In this document: positions 43,570 through 53,900 of the stretch, piece after piece
Numbering within the stretch: position 1 is the first letter of the stretch
Layout of the letters: each line of letters starts with the position of its first letter
Origin: a bacterium
GTDB taxonomy: Bacteria; Cyanobacteriota; Vampirovibrionia; Gastranaerophilales; Gastranaerophilaceae
Assembly (NCBI GenBank): GCA_017396025.1
Contig: JAFQNF010000050.1
Coordinates: 1 to 56,176, forward strand
DNA length: 56,176 bases
Direction of reading: 5' to 3'
The notes under the pieces: generated by a model
Database searches by the model: none
What the model saw: the letters and a program-made list of their open reading frames with translations, nothing else
What the model was told of the DNA's origin: nothing
Made by a program: the position numbers and the translations under genes

Positions 43570-44142
43570 TTAACTATTTGAAATTTCTGCCATAAGTTTT
43601 ATTACAGTTTTTATCGGAAATCCGACTATATTATCGTATTCACCTTTTATTTCTCTAATGAATTTTTCTGGAAGTTCTTGTATTCCATATGAACCTGCCT
43701 TGTCATAAGGTTGGAAATCATATATGTAATTTTTTAAATCATCATCACTTAATAGGTTAAATGTAACTTCGCTTGTTTCTGATTTAATGATTTTTTTATT
43801 TTTTTCATTATCAATAATACAAACTGCGGTTACAACTTTATGTGTTTGCCCATTTAGCATTCTTAGCATTTTTAGCGCGTCATCAAAGTCACGAGGCTTT
43901 CCTAATACAATATTATTAAAGATGACAACTGTATCTGCACTAATAATTAAAGCAGGAAAGTTGCATTTATTTGCAACTGATTCACCTTTCTTTCCTGCGA
44001 TATCTTCTATTAATTCATAGCTAAATGATTTATTTAAGATATTTTCGTCATAGTCGGGTGCAATAATATCAAAAACCAATCCGACATTTTCTAATAATTC
44101 CTGTCTTCTTGGTGATGTAGATGCTAAAACTATATTTTTCAT
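43570..44142 (-). CDS. maf: Maf-family nucleoside triphosphate pyrophosphatase
   Basis: A protein of about 190 residues of the Maf/YhdE family, which hydrolyses dTTP/UTP or modified nucleotides and was first linked to septum formation. Motifs are ASTSPRRQELL, IISADTVV with the catalytic Asp, LGKPRDFDDA, and QPYDKAGSYGIQE. The ATG at 44142 has GGAAGAAAAA before it; the frame extends six codons upstream into a palindrome. Confidence 0.94.
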   Translation of the reverse strand: MKNIVLASTSPRRQELLENVGLVFDIIAPDYDENILNKSFSYELIEDIAGKKGESVANKCNFPALIISADTVVIFNNIVLGKPRDFDDALKMLRMLNGQTHKVVTAVCIIDNEKNKKIIKSETSEVTFNLLSDDDLKNYIYDFQPYDKAGSYGIQELPEKFIREIKGEYDNIVGFPIKTVIKLMAEISNS

Positions 44143-44156
44143 TTTTTTCTTCCAAT

Positions 44157-44211
44157 ACAAAAAGGTTAACTAACACATTACATTGTAATGTAAAAGTCAA
44201 CCTTTTTGGAA
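44157..44211. repeat. long imperfect palindrome upstream of maf
   Basis: The arms CAAAAAGGTTaACTaacACATTACA and their complement match at about 20 of 24 positions around a short centre. On the minus strand the final arm ends in five U, so it may terminate transcripts of the 83-residue gene, attenuate maf, or be an inverted-repeat element. Confidence 0.6.
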
Positions 44212-44243
44212 AAAGAGTTTGGAATTTTTTAGAATTTTTACAT

Positions 44244-44495
44244 TTATCTTCTCGCACGTGGCGGATTAAAGTTCAGTCTCAGGTAAACGACGGACTTGGA
44301 GGTCACATCATTACATATATCTTTCAATTTACTATTGACCTCTATCATCTGCCTATGCATCATTGCATAATCATTCATAGCTGCCAACATTTTCTGAGAA
44401 TCAACTAATTTCGTTGTCTCAGGATTATCCATTTTTAATTTAGAATATTTCCTAACAAGTTCTCTGTCAATTTTATCTCTTGCTCCAACAGCCAT
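44244..44495 (-). CDS. small basic hypothetical protein
   Basis: An 83-residue, basic, helical protein ending in NFNPPRARR. It is not recognised and has no signal peptide. The start has AGGGGA upstream at 11 bases. It is divergent from the SPASM radical SAM gene and followed by the palindrome before maf. It may be the first gene of the maf operon or independent. Confidence 0.6.
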   Translation of the reverse strand: MAVGARDKIDRELVRKYSKLKMDNPETTKLVDSQKMLAAMNDYAMMHRQMIEVNSKLKDICNDVTSKSVVYLRLNFNPPRARR

Positions 44496-44639
44496 AATAA
44501 AACATCCCCTGTTTAAATCTATTTCCCCATTGTATTTATATAAAAAAATTTTATTCTTAAAAATTGCCCTCCTTTTTTACATACATTACAAATTGTTAAT
44601 AATTATTTTTTTGTGTATTATTGAGTAAGAGGTTAGTTC

Positions 44640-45722
44640 ATGGAATTAGGTTTTTTATTTGATTACATAAGACAGGCATATGCAAAATATTCTTTTTCAC
44701 AAAAGACTGGTGAAATAAAGATGCCAATGCGATATATATTAGAACTTACTTATAATTGTAATCTTAGATGTCCATTTTGCTACATAGAAGAACCAAGACA
44801 GAAAGAAGAATTAACAACGCAGCAGTGGTTTGATATAATTGATCAGATTCCCCCATTTTCTCTTATTTCACTAGTTGCTGGCGAAGTAATTTTAAAAAAA
44901 GATTTTGAAAAAATATATGAAAAAGCTTCTGAAAAATTTAGAAAAGTTACCTTGCTTTCTAATGGCTTGGCCTTAAAAGAAGATTTGATTGATTCTTTGA
45001 TAAAAAATAAGCTCTTATTGCTTTCGGTTTCTTTAGATGGTTATGGTAAAAATCATGATGTTAATCGTAATTTCAATGGTTTGTGGGATACCGTAATAAG
45101 TAATCTTGAATTATTTAATTCAAAAAGAGCTGGGAAGAAAAATCCGATGTTGGACATTAAGACGTGTGTGTTAGAACATAATCTTGATGATATACCTAAG
45201 TTGTACAAAGAAGCAATAAGATTAAATGCTCAGTTTTTCTGTTTGACATTTCTTAGAAAGCAAACTTTAAGACAAAACTCTAAATTATGGGAAACATTTG
45301 GAGAAGAATTCTATAAGGAAACATATCCGGTTGAGCCATATTTTGATATGGAACATTTTAAAGAAATATACAAAGAATTAGAAAGTATTTCTAAAACAAC
45401 CAAAACTATTTTAAGATATGCTCCAAGATTTAATCCAACTGGCGACATAGATAAAATAGAAAAATTTTTCAATGCTGGTGATAAACCAGTAACAGAACTG
45501 TATAACTCTTGTAACATACCAATGACAAGTATTTATATAACACCAGAAGGTTTTATATATCCTTGTTTGTCATATAAAGTAGCAGATTTGAAAGAAATGA
45601 AATTAAAAGACGCCATAAACACACCTAAATTTAAGTGTTTTAGAAAGAATTTATCTGCATCTAAAATTTTTACAAGTTGTCAAATGTGTTGTGATGCTAT
45701 ACCTAAAAACCAATTAGACTAG
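44640..45722 (+). CDS. radical SAM / SPASM-domain protein
   Basis: A 360-residue protein. The radical SAM cluster motif is CNLRCPFC (about 40-47 region, after LELTYN), followed by SLVAGE as the GGE-like motif and SVSLDGYG. The C-terminal part has SPASM-type features: YNSCN, YITPEGFIYPCLSY, and the cysteines of SCQMCC. Such proteins modify peptides or proteins, or act in cofactor and glycan chemistry; the substrate is unknown. It ends in TAG and overlaps the convergent ald gene by 20 bases. Confidence 0.88.
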   Translation: MELGFLFDYIRQAYAKYSFSQKTGEIKMPMRYILELTYNCNLRCPFCYIEEPRQKEELTTQQWFDIIDQIPPFSLISLVAGEVILKKDFEKIYEKASEKFRKVTLLSNGLALKEDLIDSLIKNKLLLLSVSLDGYGKNHDVNRNFNGLWDTVISNLELFNSKRAGKKNPMLDIKTCVLEHNLDDIPKLYKEAIRLNAQFFCLTFLRKQTLRQNSKLWETFGEEFYKETYPVEPYFDMEHFKEIYKELESISKTTKTILRYAPRFNPTGDIDKIEKFFNAGDKPVTELYNSCNIPMTSIYITPEGFIYPCLSYKVADLKEMKLKDAINTPKFKCFRKNLSASKIFTSCQMCCDAIPKNQLD

Positions 45723-46824
45723 TAAGTTCAACGTATTCTAAGTTTAAAGCCTCTGCAACGCCTTTATTTGTTAAATGACCATTAAAGGTATTAATTCCAC
45801 ATGCTAATGAAGAATCTGCTTTTATGGCTTCGACAAGCCCCTCATTTGCGATATTTAATAAATACTTTATGGTTTCATTTGTTAATGCAATTGTGGATGT
45901 TCTAGCAACACTACCAGGAATATTTGCAACACTATAGTGAATTACTCCGTGTTTTTCGAAAGAAGGGTTTTCATGAGTTGTAATTCTGTCAATTGTTTCA
46001 ACTATACCACCTTGGTCGATTGAAACATCGACAATTACAGAACCCTTTTTCATTAGTTTAACCATTTCTTCTGTAATAATTCTAGGTGCTTTGTGACCAG
46101 GAATTAAAACTGCACCAATCAATACATCTGCATCTTTTATTAACTCTTTTATAATGGATTCACTAGAAACATATGTTTTTATCTTAGAGCCAAATGCATT
46201 ATCAACCGCCCTTAATTTGTCTGTATCAATATCAACAATACTAACATTTGCTCCCATTCCAACAGCGATTTTTGCAGCATTAAAACCAACATTACCAGCT
46301 CCAACAATTAAAACTTTTCCTGCTGGAACACCTGCAATGCCACCAAGAAGGATACCAGCACCTTGATTTCTATTTTCTAATAAATTTGCTGCAATTTGAA
46401 TGGACATTTTGCCAGCAACTTCACTCATTGGAAGTAAAAGTGGTAGTGTTCCGTCTGGTTTTTGAATTGTTTCGTACGCGACTGATGTTACTTTTTTGCT
46501 GATTAATTCTTTTGTTAAACTTTTTTCTATAGCAAGGTGTAAATATGTAAATAGAATTTGATTTTTCTTTAATAGTTTATATTCTGATGGTTGTGGTTCT
46601 TTAACTTTAACAATAATTTCAGCATTTTCATAAATTTCTTCTGCTGTATCTACTAGAATAGCACCAGCATTTTTATATTCTTCATCTAAAAAACCACTGC
46701 CAATACCTGCTGATTTTTGAACGTAAACTTTGTGTCCATTTTTGACCAAGACTTGAGCGCCTTGTGGTGTTAAAGCAACACGGTCTTCTTTTGTTTTTAT
46801 TTCCTTTGGGACACAAATTTTCAT
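45703..46824 (-). CDS. ald: alanine dehydrogenase
   Basis: A 373-residue enzyme that reversibly deaminates L-alanine to pyruvate with NAD. Motifs are MKICVPKEIKTKEDRVALTP at the start, EVAGKMSIQIAANLL, and the NAD-binding VLIVGAGNVGFNAAKIAVGMG, then VDVSIDQGGIVET. The ATG at 46824 lies one base after the pyrF stop and is preceded by GAGGAA inside pyrF, so the two are coupled; the frame extends further upstream without support. Confidence 0.96.
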   Translation of the reverse strand: MKICVPKEIKTKEDRVALTPQGAQVLVKNGHKVYVQKSAGIGSGFLDEEYKNAGAILVDTAEEIYENAEIIVKVKEPQPSEYKLLKKNQILFTYLHLAIEKSLTKELISKKVTSVAYETIQKPDGTLPLLLPMSEVAGKMSIQIAANLLENRNQGAGILLGGIAGVPAGKVLIVGAGNVGFNAAKIAVGMGANVSIVDIDTDKLRAVDNAFGSKIKTYVSSESIIKELIKDADVLIGAVLIPGHKAPRIITEEMVKLMKKGSVIVDVSIDQGGIVETIDRITTHENPSFEKHGVIHYSVANIPGSVARTSTIALTNETIKYLLNIANEGLVEAIKADSSLACGINTFNGHLTNKGVAEALNLEYVELTSLIGF

Positions 46825-46825
46825 A

Positions 46826-47581
46826 CTATTCCTCAATATCTTTATATGCTTCTTCAATTTCTGCAATAATCAATTTTGCAGCCTCTACAGGGTCTTGAGC
46901 ATGTGTTATTGGACGACCAATTACAATGTAATCGGCACCAGCTTTTATAGCATCAGATGGTGTTACAATTCGGATTTGATCATTAACAATTGCCCAAGTT
47001 GGACGAACGGCAGGACAAACAACAATAAAGTCATTACCTAATTCTTTTTTGATTTGTGATGCATCTGTATCAGGTGCAACTACACCAGCAATACCTGCTT
47101 CTTTTGCAACTCTTGCTAATTTTAGAACATAACTAGAAATATTCATTTCTACGCCAAGTTCATTTGTTAATGTTTTTTGTCCAAAACTTGATAATAAAGT
47201 GACGGCAAGTATCATTGGAGGGTCAATTTCGTTCTTTTTTGCATATGTGTTACAAGCATTAATGGTATTTGCCATCATTTTAGAACCACCAGTAGCACTT
47301 ATATTGAAAAAATCAACACCTCTTTTCATAAGGTTAATACTTGTTTGTGCAATAGTATTTGGTATATCTTGGAACTTACCGTCAAAATATACCTTACCAC
47401 CATTCTTTTTAATAACTTCTACTGCTTCAAAACCGCAAGATGTAAATAATTGAAGACCAACTTTGAAATAACCAACGTAATCTTTCAATAAACCTACATA
47501 CTTTTCAACTTCTTCAATAGTATCAACATCAAGAGCAAGAATAATTCTATCCTTAGCTTCCACCACTTTTTTATCTTCCAT
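46826..47581 (-). CDS. pyrF: orotidine 5'-phosphate decarboxylase
   Basis: The 251-residue PyrF converts OMP to UMP, the last step of pyrimidine synthesis. The substrate motif ILALDV, the catalytic YFDGKFQDIPNTI (Asp-Lys-Asp) and the phosphate-binding IVIGRPITHAQDP are present. Length and motifs match the type 1 enzyme. Upstream is ATG with no strong ribosome site beyond TTGAGA. Confidence 0.96.
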   Translation of the reverse strand: MEDKKVVEAKDRIILALDVDTIEEVEKYVGLLKDYVGYFKVGLQLFTSCGFEAVEVIKKNGGKVYFDGKFQDIPNTIAQTSINLMKRGVDFFNISATGGSKMMANTINACNTYAKKNEIDPPMILAVTLLSSFGQKTLTNELGVEMNISSYVLKLARVAKEAGIAGVVAPDTDASQIKKELGNDFIVVCPAVRPTWAIVNDQIRIVTPSDAIKAGADYIVIGRPITHAQDPVEAAKLIIAEIEEAYKDIEE

Positions 47582-47653
47582 TTGTCAATCTCAATAACTA
47601 TATATCGAACTTAATATTAACACTATACGAAGAAGTAAGCAATAGATTTAATA

Positions 47654-48022
47654 TTAATGTGCCAATGCGATTTGGCAAAATTCATCAACAGCTAAAGATG
47701 CTTGAGCGTACGCATCTGCTTCGCTTAGACCATCAGCTAAAAATTGTTCATAAATACTGTCAAAAACGACTTCGCCAGCTTCAACTAAAGCTGGATGCTC
47801 TTTTACCATTTTTATTGCATCATCAACACTTTTTGTGATATCGCCACCTTTTGCAGATTTAACTTGAGAACGACCCAAAACCCCAGTATCTGGAACATAC
47901 TTTTGCTCAAGTCCATCTTCTTTAACTTGAGTTTGTGGTTGTAATTCTTTATTTAATTTATTGTTTTCTACTTTTTTACCGTTAATTCCGAAATTTGGAA
48001 TATTATTATTAATCTCAGCCAT
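47654..48022 (-). CDS. small hypothetical protein
   Basis: A 122-residue soluble protein with an Asn/Gln/Lys-rich N-terminal half and a helical C-terminal half rich in Ala (DAYAQASLAVDEF). It is not recognised. AGAGGAAAAA lies before the ATG. It stands alone between pyrF and a long intergenic region. Confidence 0.7.
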   Translation of the reverse strand: MAEINNNIPNFGINGKKVENNKLNKELQPQTQVKEDGLEQKYVPDTGVLGRSQVKSAKGGDITKSVDDAIKMVKEHPALVEAGEVVFDSIYEQFLADGLSEADAYAQASLAVDEFCQIALAH

Positions 48023-48329
48023 ATTTAATTTTTCCTCTGCGTGTTTACTTGCAATATGTTTTAAACCCTGTTACGAAAATTTTTTGCTAGTCTTTTTAAA
48101 AATATATACTATTTTTTTGTTTTTGCCTTTGTGTAAAATGGTTAAAACTCAATACTGGTGGCGGAAGTAGAGATTTTAAATCTGTTGTTACATTTCTTAA
48201 TAATGTATATATTTTATACCGAAGAAGTATACTTTTCGCTTCTTCTATTGAAATACCAATTAAAAAAAATGTCAAATCTTATTTATTTAGTCGATAGACT
48301 TTATCATTTTTTTCGTTCAAAATTGTAAT
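48023..48329. other. 307-base intergenic region
   Basis: It is gene-free. It contains the hairpin GAAGAAG/CTTCTTC (48221-48227 with 48239-48245) and, on the minus strand near 48135-48165, a TTCCGCCACCA segment that looks like the 3' end of a tRNA, but the rest of a cloverleaf is absent. It must hold promoters for both flanking divergent genes; no clear box pair was found. Confidence 0.4.
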
Positions 48330-49406
48330 ATGAAAAAGTTTTTGTGGTTTTTTATATTTTTTGTATCTTTGAATACGCTACATGCTGACTGTAGTGATAA
48401 ATTAGATTCTAAAAACCAAAGCTTTATGGATTTGGGTAGATATATTGAAACGCTTGAAATCAACGAGCGAGATGAAAATATTGATGAGATAAATAATACT
48501 TCTTCTGACAATTCTTTTGAAGAAGAAGCAATAAAAAATGTTGCTCAAAGATATGAGGAAAATGCAATTGAACTTAAGCTTGATGAGATAGATGATGATG
48601 CATTAGATGTTGTTAATAATGAAAGAGTTTTTAAGTTAAAAATTAATGAGACCCAGTATAGTATTGAACAGAACATAAAAACAGAAAACATGTATTGGTA
48701 TGGTTCTAAGCTTTTTACACAAGCTTTTGTACACACTTCCAAAAAACTAGCGCCAATTCCAGGGGTTGTTAATTCTTCAAGTATATCTGCGCAGGTAACT
48801 CCGGATTTATCTGCAACAATAGGACAAACATATTTGTTCAACTCGCTTGGACCATCAGTATTATTTGTAAGAGCAAATGAATCTATGTACAATACTGGTT
48901 CTGTTATTTCATACAAGGGTGAAGGGTTGAATTTGTCAGTGGGTTCTTTTTCTGCTTCATATAATCATTCGTCATCTGGTGGCGCTATTTTGGCAACAGA
49001 TTCAATATTCTTGCCAAAAAATGCGGGTAGTTTTGTTCTTGGTGGTGCCTATTTTGCTAATGAAGCAATTGAAGATAATAAGACAACTGGTGGGGCTTTT
49101 GCAGAGTATACATATAGAAGATTAAAGTTAAATGCCCAAGTTGGTAAAAGTAAATTATCTAATGCTCTTGAATATGATACTAGCTTATATTTCGTTCCAG
49201 AATTACAGTTAACAGATTCTGTATCTATAAAAACAAGATTTATTAGGAATGTAACGCAAGATTCTATGCAGGATGAGTTGGCATTAACATATAAGCCTAA
49301 GAATAGCACTAGAAATTTTGAATTTGAAATTAATGCATCTAATCAATATACAAATACAGAAACAATTAAGCAAAGAATTAAATTATCAACTACGTTTAGA
49401 ATTTAA
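48330..49406 (+). CDS. predicted outer-membrane beta-barrel protein
   Basis: A 358-residue protein with a signal peptide (KKFLWFFIFFVSLNTLHA). An acidic segment follows (about 20-90). From about 115 the sequence alternates polar and hydrophobic residues with many Gly, Ser and Asn, as in barrel strands, and it ends in TTFRI, in keeping with the C-terminal signal of outer-membrane proteins. It supports a Gram-negative envelope. No ribosome site is evident before the start. A terminator follows. Confidence 0.8.
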   Translation: MKKFLWFFIFFVSLNTLHADCSDKLDSKNQSFMDLGRYIETLEINERDENIDEINNTSSDNSFEEEAIKNVAQRYEENAIELKLDEIDDDALDVVNNERVFKLKINETQYSIEQNIKTENMYWYGSKLFTQAFVHTSKKLAPIPGVVNSSSISAQVTPDLSATIGQTYLFNSLGPSVLFVRANESMYNTGSVISYKGEGLNLSVGSFSASYNHSSSGGAILATDSIFLPKNAGSFVLGGAYFANEAIEDNKTTGGAFAEYTYRRLKLNAQVGKSKLSNALEYDTSLYFVPELQLTDSVSIKTRFIRNVTQDSMQDELALTYKPKNSTRNFEFEINASNQYTNTETIKQRIKLSTTFRI

Positions 49407-49413
49407 TGTATAT

Positions 49414-49446
49414 AAAAAAGAGGAGCGAAATAGCTCCTCTTTTTTC
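49414..49446. terminator. bidirectional intrinsic terminator
   Basis: AAAAAGAGGAGC and GCTCCTCTTTTT pair around a six-base loop, between the convergent barrel-protein and SPFH genes. Confidence 0.92.
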
Positions 49447-49459
49447 TGACATTTTGTGT

Positions 49460-50431
49460 TTATTGTTTATCAAACATTTGTTTAATACCATCTACAGAAC
49501 TTAAGATGCCAGTTGCTTCATATGGCATATAAACAACTTTGTTATTTTCTCCAGATGTGATATTAGAAAGAGTTTCTAAATATTTCATTGCAATTAAGTA
49601 TTGATCCGGTTTTCCTTTGTCTGCCAAAGCACCAATAATTCTTTGGATTGCTTCTCTTTCTGCATCAGCTTCAATAATTCTCGCTTGAGCTATACCTTCT
49701 GCTCTTAAAATTTCTGCTTGCTTTTCACCTTCTGCTTTATTGATAGCAGCCATTTTTTCACCTTCTGCAGTTAATACAGCGGCTTTTTTGATACCTTCAG
49801 CTTCAAGAATTGTAGCACGTCTATCTTGTTCTGCTTTCTTTTCTTTTTCCATAGCATTTTGGATTGAAGCAGGTGGAACAATATCTTGAAGTTCTACACG
49901 GTTAACTTTAACGCCCCATTTGTCAGTTGCTTTGTCTAAGATTTCTCTTAATTTATCGTTGATAATATCACGAGAAACTAAAGTTTCATCTAATGCTAAT
50001 TGTCCAACAAGGTTTCTTAAGTTTGTTTGGGTTAATTTCTCAATAGCCTCTGGTAAGTTTTCAATAGCATATACAGCTTCTCTTGCGTTGATAATTTGAA
50101 AATATAATAAAGCGTTAATACTGATTGTTACGTTATCTTTTGTAATTACGTTTTGTCTAGGGAAGTCATATACTGTTTCTCGTAGATCAATTCTTTTTGA
50201 ATATCTTTGTTCTGCATATATTCTTCCATCAATACCTCTAACTTTTACTATTCTAGGAAAAGCTCTTGGTGCATCAATAATTGGTACTATCAAATGTGGA
50301 CCGGCACCTAATGTTTTGTTATATTTGCCTAAACGTTCGATAATAACAGCTTCTTGTTGTTGAACAATGATAAGACTTGTGCAGGCTATTAATGCTGCTA
50401 AAATAATTATAGATAAAAGAAAAACTACCAT
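49460..50431 (-). CDS. SPFH/band-7 protein, QmcA/stomatin-like
   Basis: A 323-residue membrane protein. One N-terminal helix (about 2-22) is followed by the SPFH domain with QQQEAVIIERLGKYNKTLGAGPHLIVP, and then a long Ala/Glu-rich coiled coil (AEGEKQAEILRAEGIAQARI). Family members form ring-like assemblies in the membrane and organise proteins or proteases. The NfeD partner gene lies ten bases upstream on the same strand, the classical pairing. Confidence 0.93.
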   Translation of the reverse strand: MVVFLLSIIILAALIACTSLIIVQQQEAVIIERLGKYNKTLGAGPHLIVPIIDAPRAFPRIVKVRGIDGRIYAEQRYSKRIDLRETVYDFPRQNVITKDNVTISINALLYFQIINAREAVYAIENLPEAIEKLTQTNLRNLVGQLALDETLVSRDIINDKLREILDKATDKWGVKVNRVELQDIVPPASIQNAMEKEKKAEQDRRATILEAEGIKKAAVLTAEGEKMAAINKAEGEKQAEILRAEGIAQARIIEADAEREAIQRIIGALADKGKPDQYLIAMKYLETLSNITSGENNKVVYMPYEATGILSSVDGIKQMFDKQ

Positions 50432-50440
50432 TTGAACTCC

Positions 50441-50866
50441 TTATATTTTTTCTACAAATAATATTAAACTGTCATTTTTTATGATTTTTACATCTGTGCC
50501 AACAGAAATTTCTTCACAATCAAACTCTGTTCTAGCTTCCCATCTTTCATCATATATTGTAATTGCACCCTTTGTCATGCTAATTGGCTCAATGCATTTT
50601 ACAATTTTACCAATATATTGTGAGTTAAAGTCTGCTTTGCTATCTTTGTTAATCATTTTTGTCAATAGTGGTTTAATAAGAATGATAGATATTAGAGAAA
50701 TTGCGATAAAGGTGATAATTAATGAAGCTGTATTTCCCCAAAATATTGATATTATAGCTGTTATAATACCTCCAAAGGCGAAATTTATACAGAACATCGT
50801 TGGTACTAAAATTTCAATAATTATGGCAATTACTGCAACAATTATGTATATCATCCAAAATTCCAT
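50441..50866 (-). CDS. NfeD-like membrane protein
   Basis: A 141-residue short-form NfeD protein with three to four hydrophobic helices and a C-terminal OB-fold-like beta domain (GKIVKCIEPISMTKGAITIYDE, EEISVGTDVKII). The ATG at 50866 (MEFWMIYII) has AAAGGATCG before it; the frame extends 11 codons upstream. NfeD and SPFH proteins work as a pair in the membrane. Confidence 0.9.
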   Translation of the reverse strand: MEFWMIYIIVAVIAIIIEILVPTMFCINFAFGGIITAIISIFWGNTASLIITFIAISLISIILIKPLLTKMINKDSKADFNSQYIGKIVKCIEPISMTKGAITIYDERWEARTEFDCEEISVGTDVKIIKNDSLILFVEKI

Positions 50867-50927
50867 AACGATCCTTTCTATAAAACTAATAACAAGCATA
50901 GTATATCATTTTTTTTGTTTAATTAAA

Positions 50928-50957
50928 ATAAAAAGGGCTATATTAATAGCCCTTTTT
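50928..50957 (-). terminator. intrinsic terminator after the AsmA gene
   Basis: On the minus strand AAAAAGGGCTAT and ATAGCCCTTTTT pair around a short loop and end in a U run, directly after the stop codon. Confidence 0.88.
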
Positions 50958-53900
50958 CTAGTTTGTTGTTTCTTGATTATCTTGTTGCGGTGTTATCGTG
51001 GATTGTAAATCTTGTTTTAATTGATTTAGTGCATTTTGTTTAGCTTGTTGTGCTCTTTCTTTTAAAGAACTTTTTATTGATTCTTTATTTGACAAAATGT
51101 TTTTTATCTTTGTAGCAGCTTCTTGCGTTTGTTGTATTTGTTGTTTTGTTTCTTCTGTCATTGCATTGTTAATGCTTGTTTCTATTTGCTTTTTAGCTGC
51201 TTCTTTTACTTGTGTTTTGATTTCTTCTTTGTTTAATTCTGGAATATTCAGATATTCTTCTGGAATTTTTGTATTTGAAGGAACCAAGCTAACATGGCTT
51301 TGTGCTTTATCTATATCAGATTGAAGTGCTAGCCATTTGAATGATTTTACTAGTGTTAGTGGTTTTGCAACATCACCTCTTACAACAACTTGGAATTTTG
51401 TTGCATTGTTGTCGTCTATATCTTTTGTTAGTGCAGGAATTTGTGCAAACTCTGTTTCTGTTACAACTTCTGTAAATAAGAAGAATATTTTACCCATTAC
51501 CAAACTCATACCAGGAGTTGCTTTAATAAGGTTAACAGGGTTTATTAAAGCTAGTGGTCCCATTGATTCTGAAACTTGTGAACCTAATCTTCCTCTTAGT
51601 TTTATATCGATTTTGTTTTGTAATAAGTCAAAATCTCCAAAGATATATGTAGCCATAACATCACCGCGTGTTGTAATTGGATTAATTTGAGTTATTCCGT
51701 TGTTAAATGTTAAATGACCTGTTAAAGAATCATATTTTGTTGTGTCAAATGATAATAGTGAGTTTAGTACTGCTCCTATAGTTGATTGGAAGAAAGCTGA
51801 TTCACGTATGTTTTCTGCCATAATTAAGTTTTCCAATTTACCGAATGGTCCAAGAGAACCATTTTTCATTTCAAAGTCAACCTTGCCTTTTAAGGTTTTC
51901 ATTTGTTCTTCATAAGTAGCACCTTTTAAACCTAGGTCAGCTTTGAAATCCATTGTTCCTGTTAAAGTGTCTTTCATTGCTGCTGCTTCTAAAAGAGTTT
52001 TTTCTACGTCTAAATTGTTACCATCAACTTTAGCTTTTATTTCTGAAGTTACAAGGTTCATAGAAACATCACCTTTTAACTTACCTTCCCAAGCTGATGA
52101 TAGAAGGTTGTTAATGTAAAATACATTATTTAATAATGATATTTTGCCTGTTGTATTGTATAAATTCATTGCGCCTGTTTTGATATGTTTGATATCAATT
52201 GTTCCAGCTTTAACCATAACAGGAATATCTGCTGGTTGAGCAGTTGGGTTTGCTGGTGGCATATATTTATTTAATGCTTCTGTAATTTGAATTAATTTGT
52301 CAGCATCAGTTAAATTGGAAACTAAATTTAGATTTTTAATTGTAAAATATTTAGAAGGGTTTAAATCAGCATTAATTATAATGTTGAAATCAGAACCATT
52401 TGCAACGACATTTTTTATGTCTATATCTAAATCTTTGCTTTCAAATTTAGACGCAAGTCTATCCATTGTTAACATTAATTCTGGAATTGATAGGTTCCAA
52501 ATGTCGAACTCTCCACGAATTCTTGGGGCTTTTAAATCGCCAAATACAAACATATGACCTAGCGCGTTTAAGCTTGATTGTGGGAATGCCACAATTGATG
52601 CTTTTAACTCAGAAGGCATTTTTACTTTTATTAAGTTGATGTTTGGATTATTTGTATTTAGTTTTGTTATTGTTCCATCAACACCTACAATTTCTTCATA
52701 AGATATAATTTCTTTTTCTGGGTTTTCCGGATCTTTTGAAATATTTTTAATGTAGAAACCGGTATCTTTTATTTTTAATCTGTCGCCTTTGAAATCTACA
52801 ACAGCTTTTAAAATAGTATTTTTATTTTCTATATTTTTGATTGTAATTGGAGTGATAAAGTTATCTTTATTTGCTTGTATATCAGCTGTTAAAGTTTGTT
52901 TTTTGCTATCTCCTTCTATATTTAGGTATAGAGGAATTGTTCCTTTGTTGCTAATAAATACTTCTAGGTCTTTACCTAATAATTGTTTTAGGTCGTTAGT
53001 TACGATATCACCATTAACATTAAAGTTGAATACTGGATTTTTAATATAATTTTTAATATCGCCAGCAATTTTTACTGCTGATGAATTATTTATTTTTATT
53101 TCAGAAGGTTCAACTGTTATGTCCTTATCGCCGACTGTTAGTGCGAATTTTTCACAATCAATAGTTGCACCATTCATAGATAATTTGAAATCTGAGTTTT
53201 TAATATTGCCTGTGAATTTTTTGAAGTCACTTGTAAACTCTGCTAACAAAATATTATTAATGTAATTTATTTTGTTAACTTTGTCTGTTAATGAAAGGTT
53301 CTGCAAAGAGATATTTAAGTCTGCAATTGCTTTTTTTAGTTCGCCTTTTAGTGTTGCTGTCATATCAATAGAACCATTATTAACAGTATAAACGTCATTT
53401 ATTTCTTGTGGTAGAAACATTGTGAATACTTTTGATAATGGCATTTTTTCCATAATTATCTTAATATCTGCAACTGATTTTTCATCAATTGAACCATCTA
53501 TTTTAAAAGATGTTTCTGCTAATTCTAAGTATGTATCAATAAATTTCAACATGTTGTTATCTAGTGAAATTATTGAATTTATTTTTGCCAATTGTGCTTT
53601 TTGAGCTGTATTTTTTACGATACAATCGTTTATTGTGATATTTCCATTAGAAATCAATTTTTTGAAATTAGTTTTTACGTAAGTGTCAATTGAAAAATGA
53701 CCACTACCATGAACTTGATGCAATTCGTGTTTGATATGTAAAGAATTTAGAGCTGCCTTTATTAGAGTTAAAACATTTTCTAATTGAATTTCATTTGATG
53801 TTATTTTTATGTCAGAAGCAGGTTTTTTACCATAATTCAACATCCCTAAAATCGAACGTTTTTCTTTGTCAGTTATGAATAAATCTGTGTCTAGATTTAT

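Noticed and set aside
48120..48170. Complete tRNA gene, possibly with a TTA anticodon
   Set aside because: A TTTTAAA loop can be drawn, but the anticodon stem has only three pairs and no acceptor or T stem forms.
50481..51008. Plus-strand frame antisense to the NfeD and AsmA genes
   Set aside because: It crosses two real genes and a terminator; no family features.
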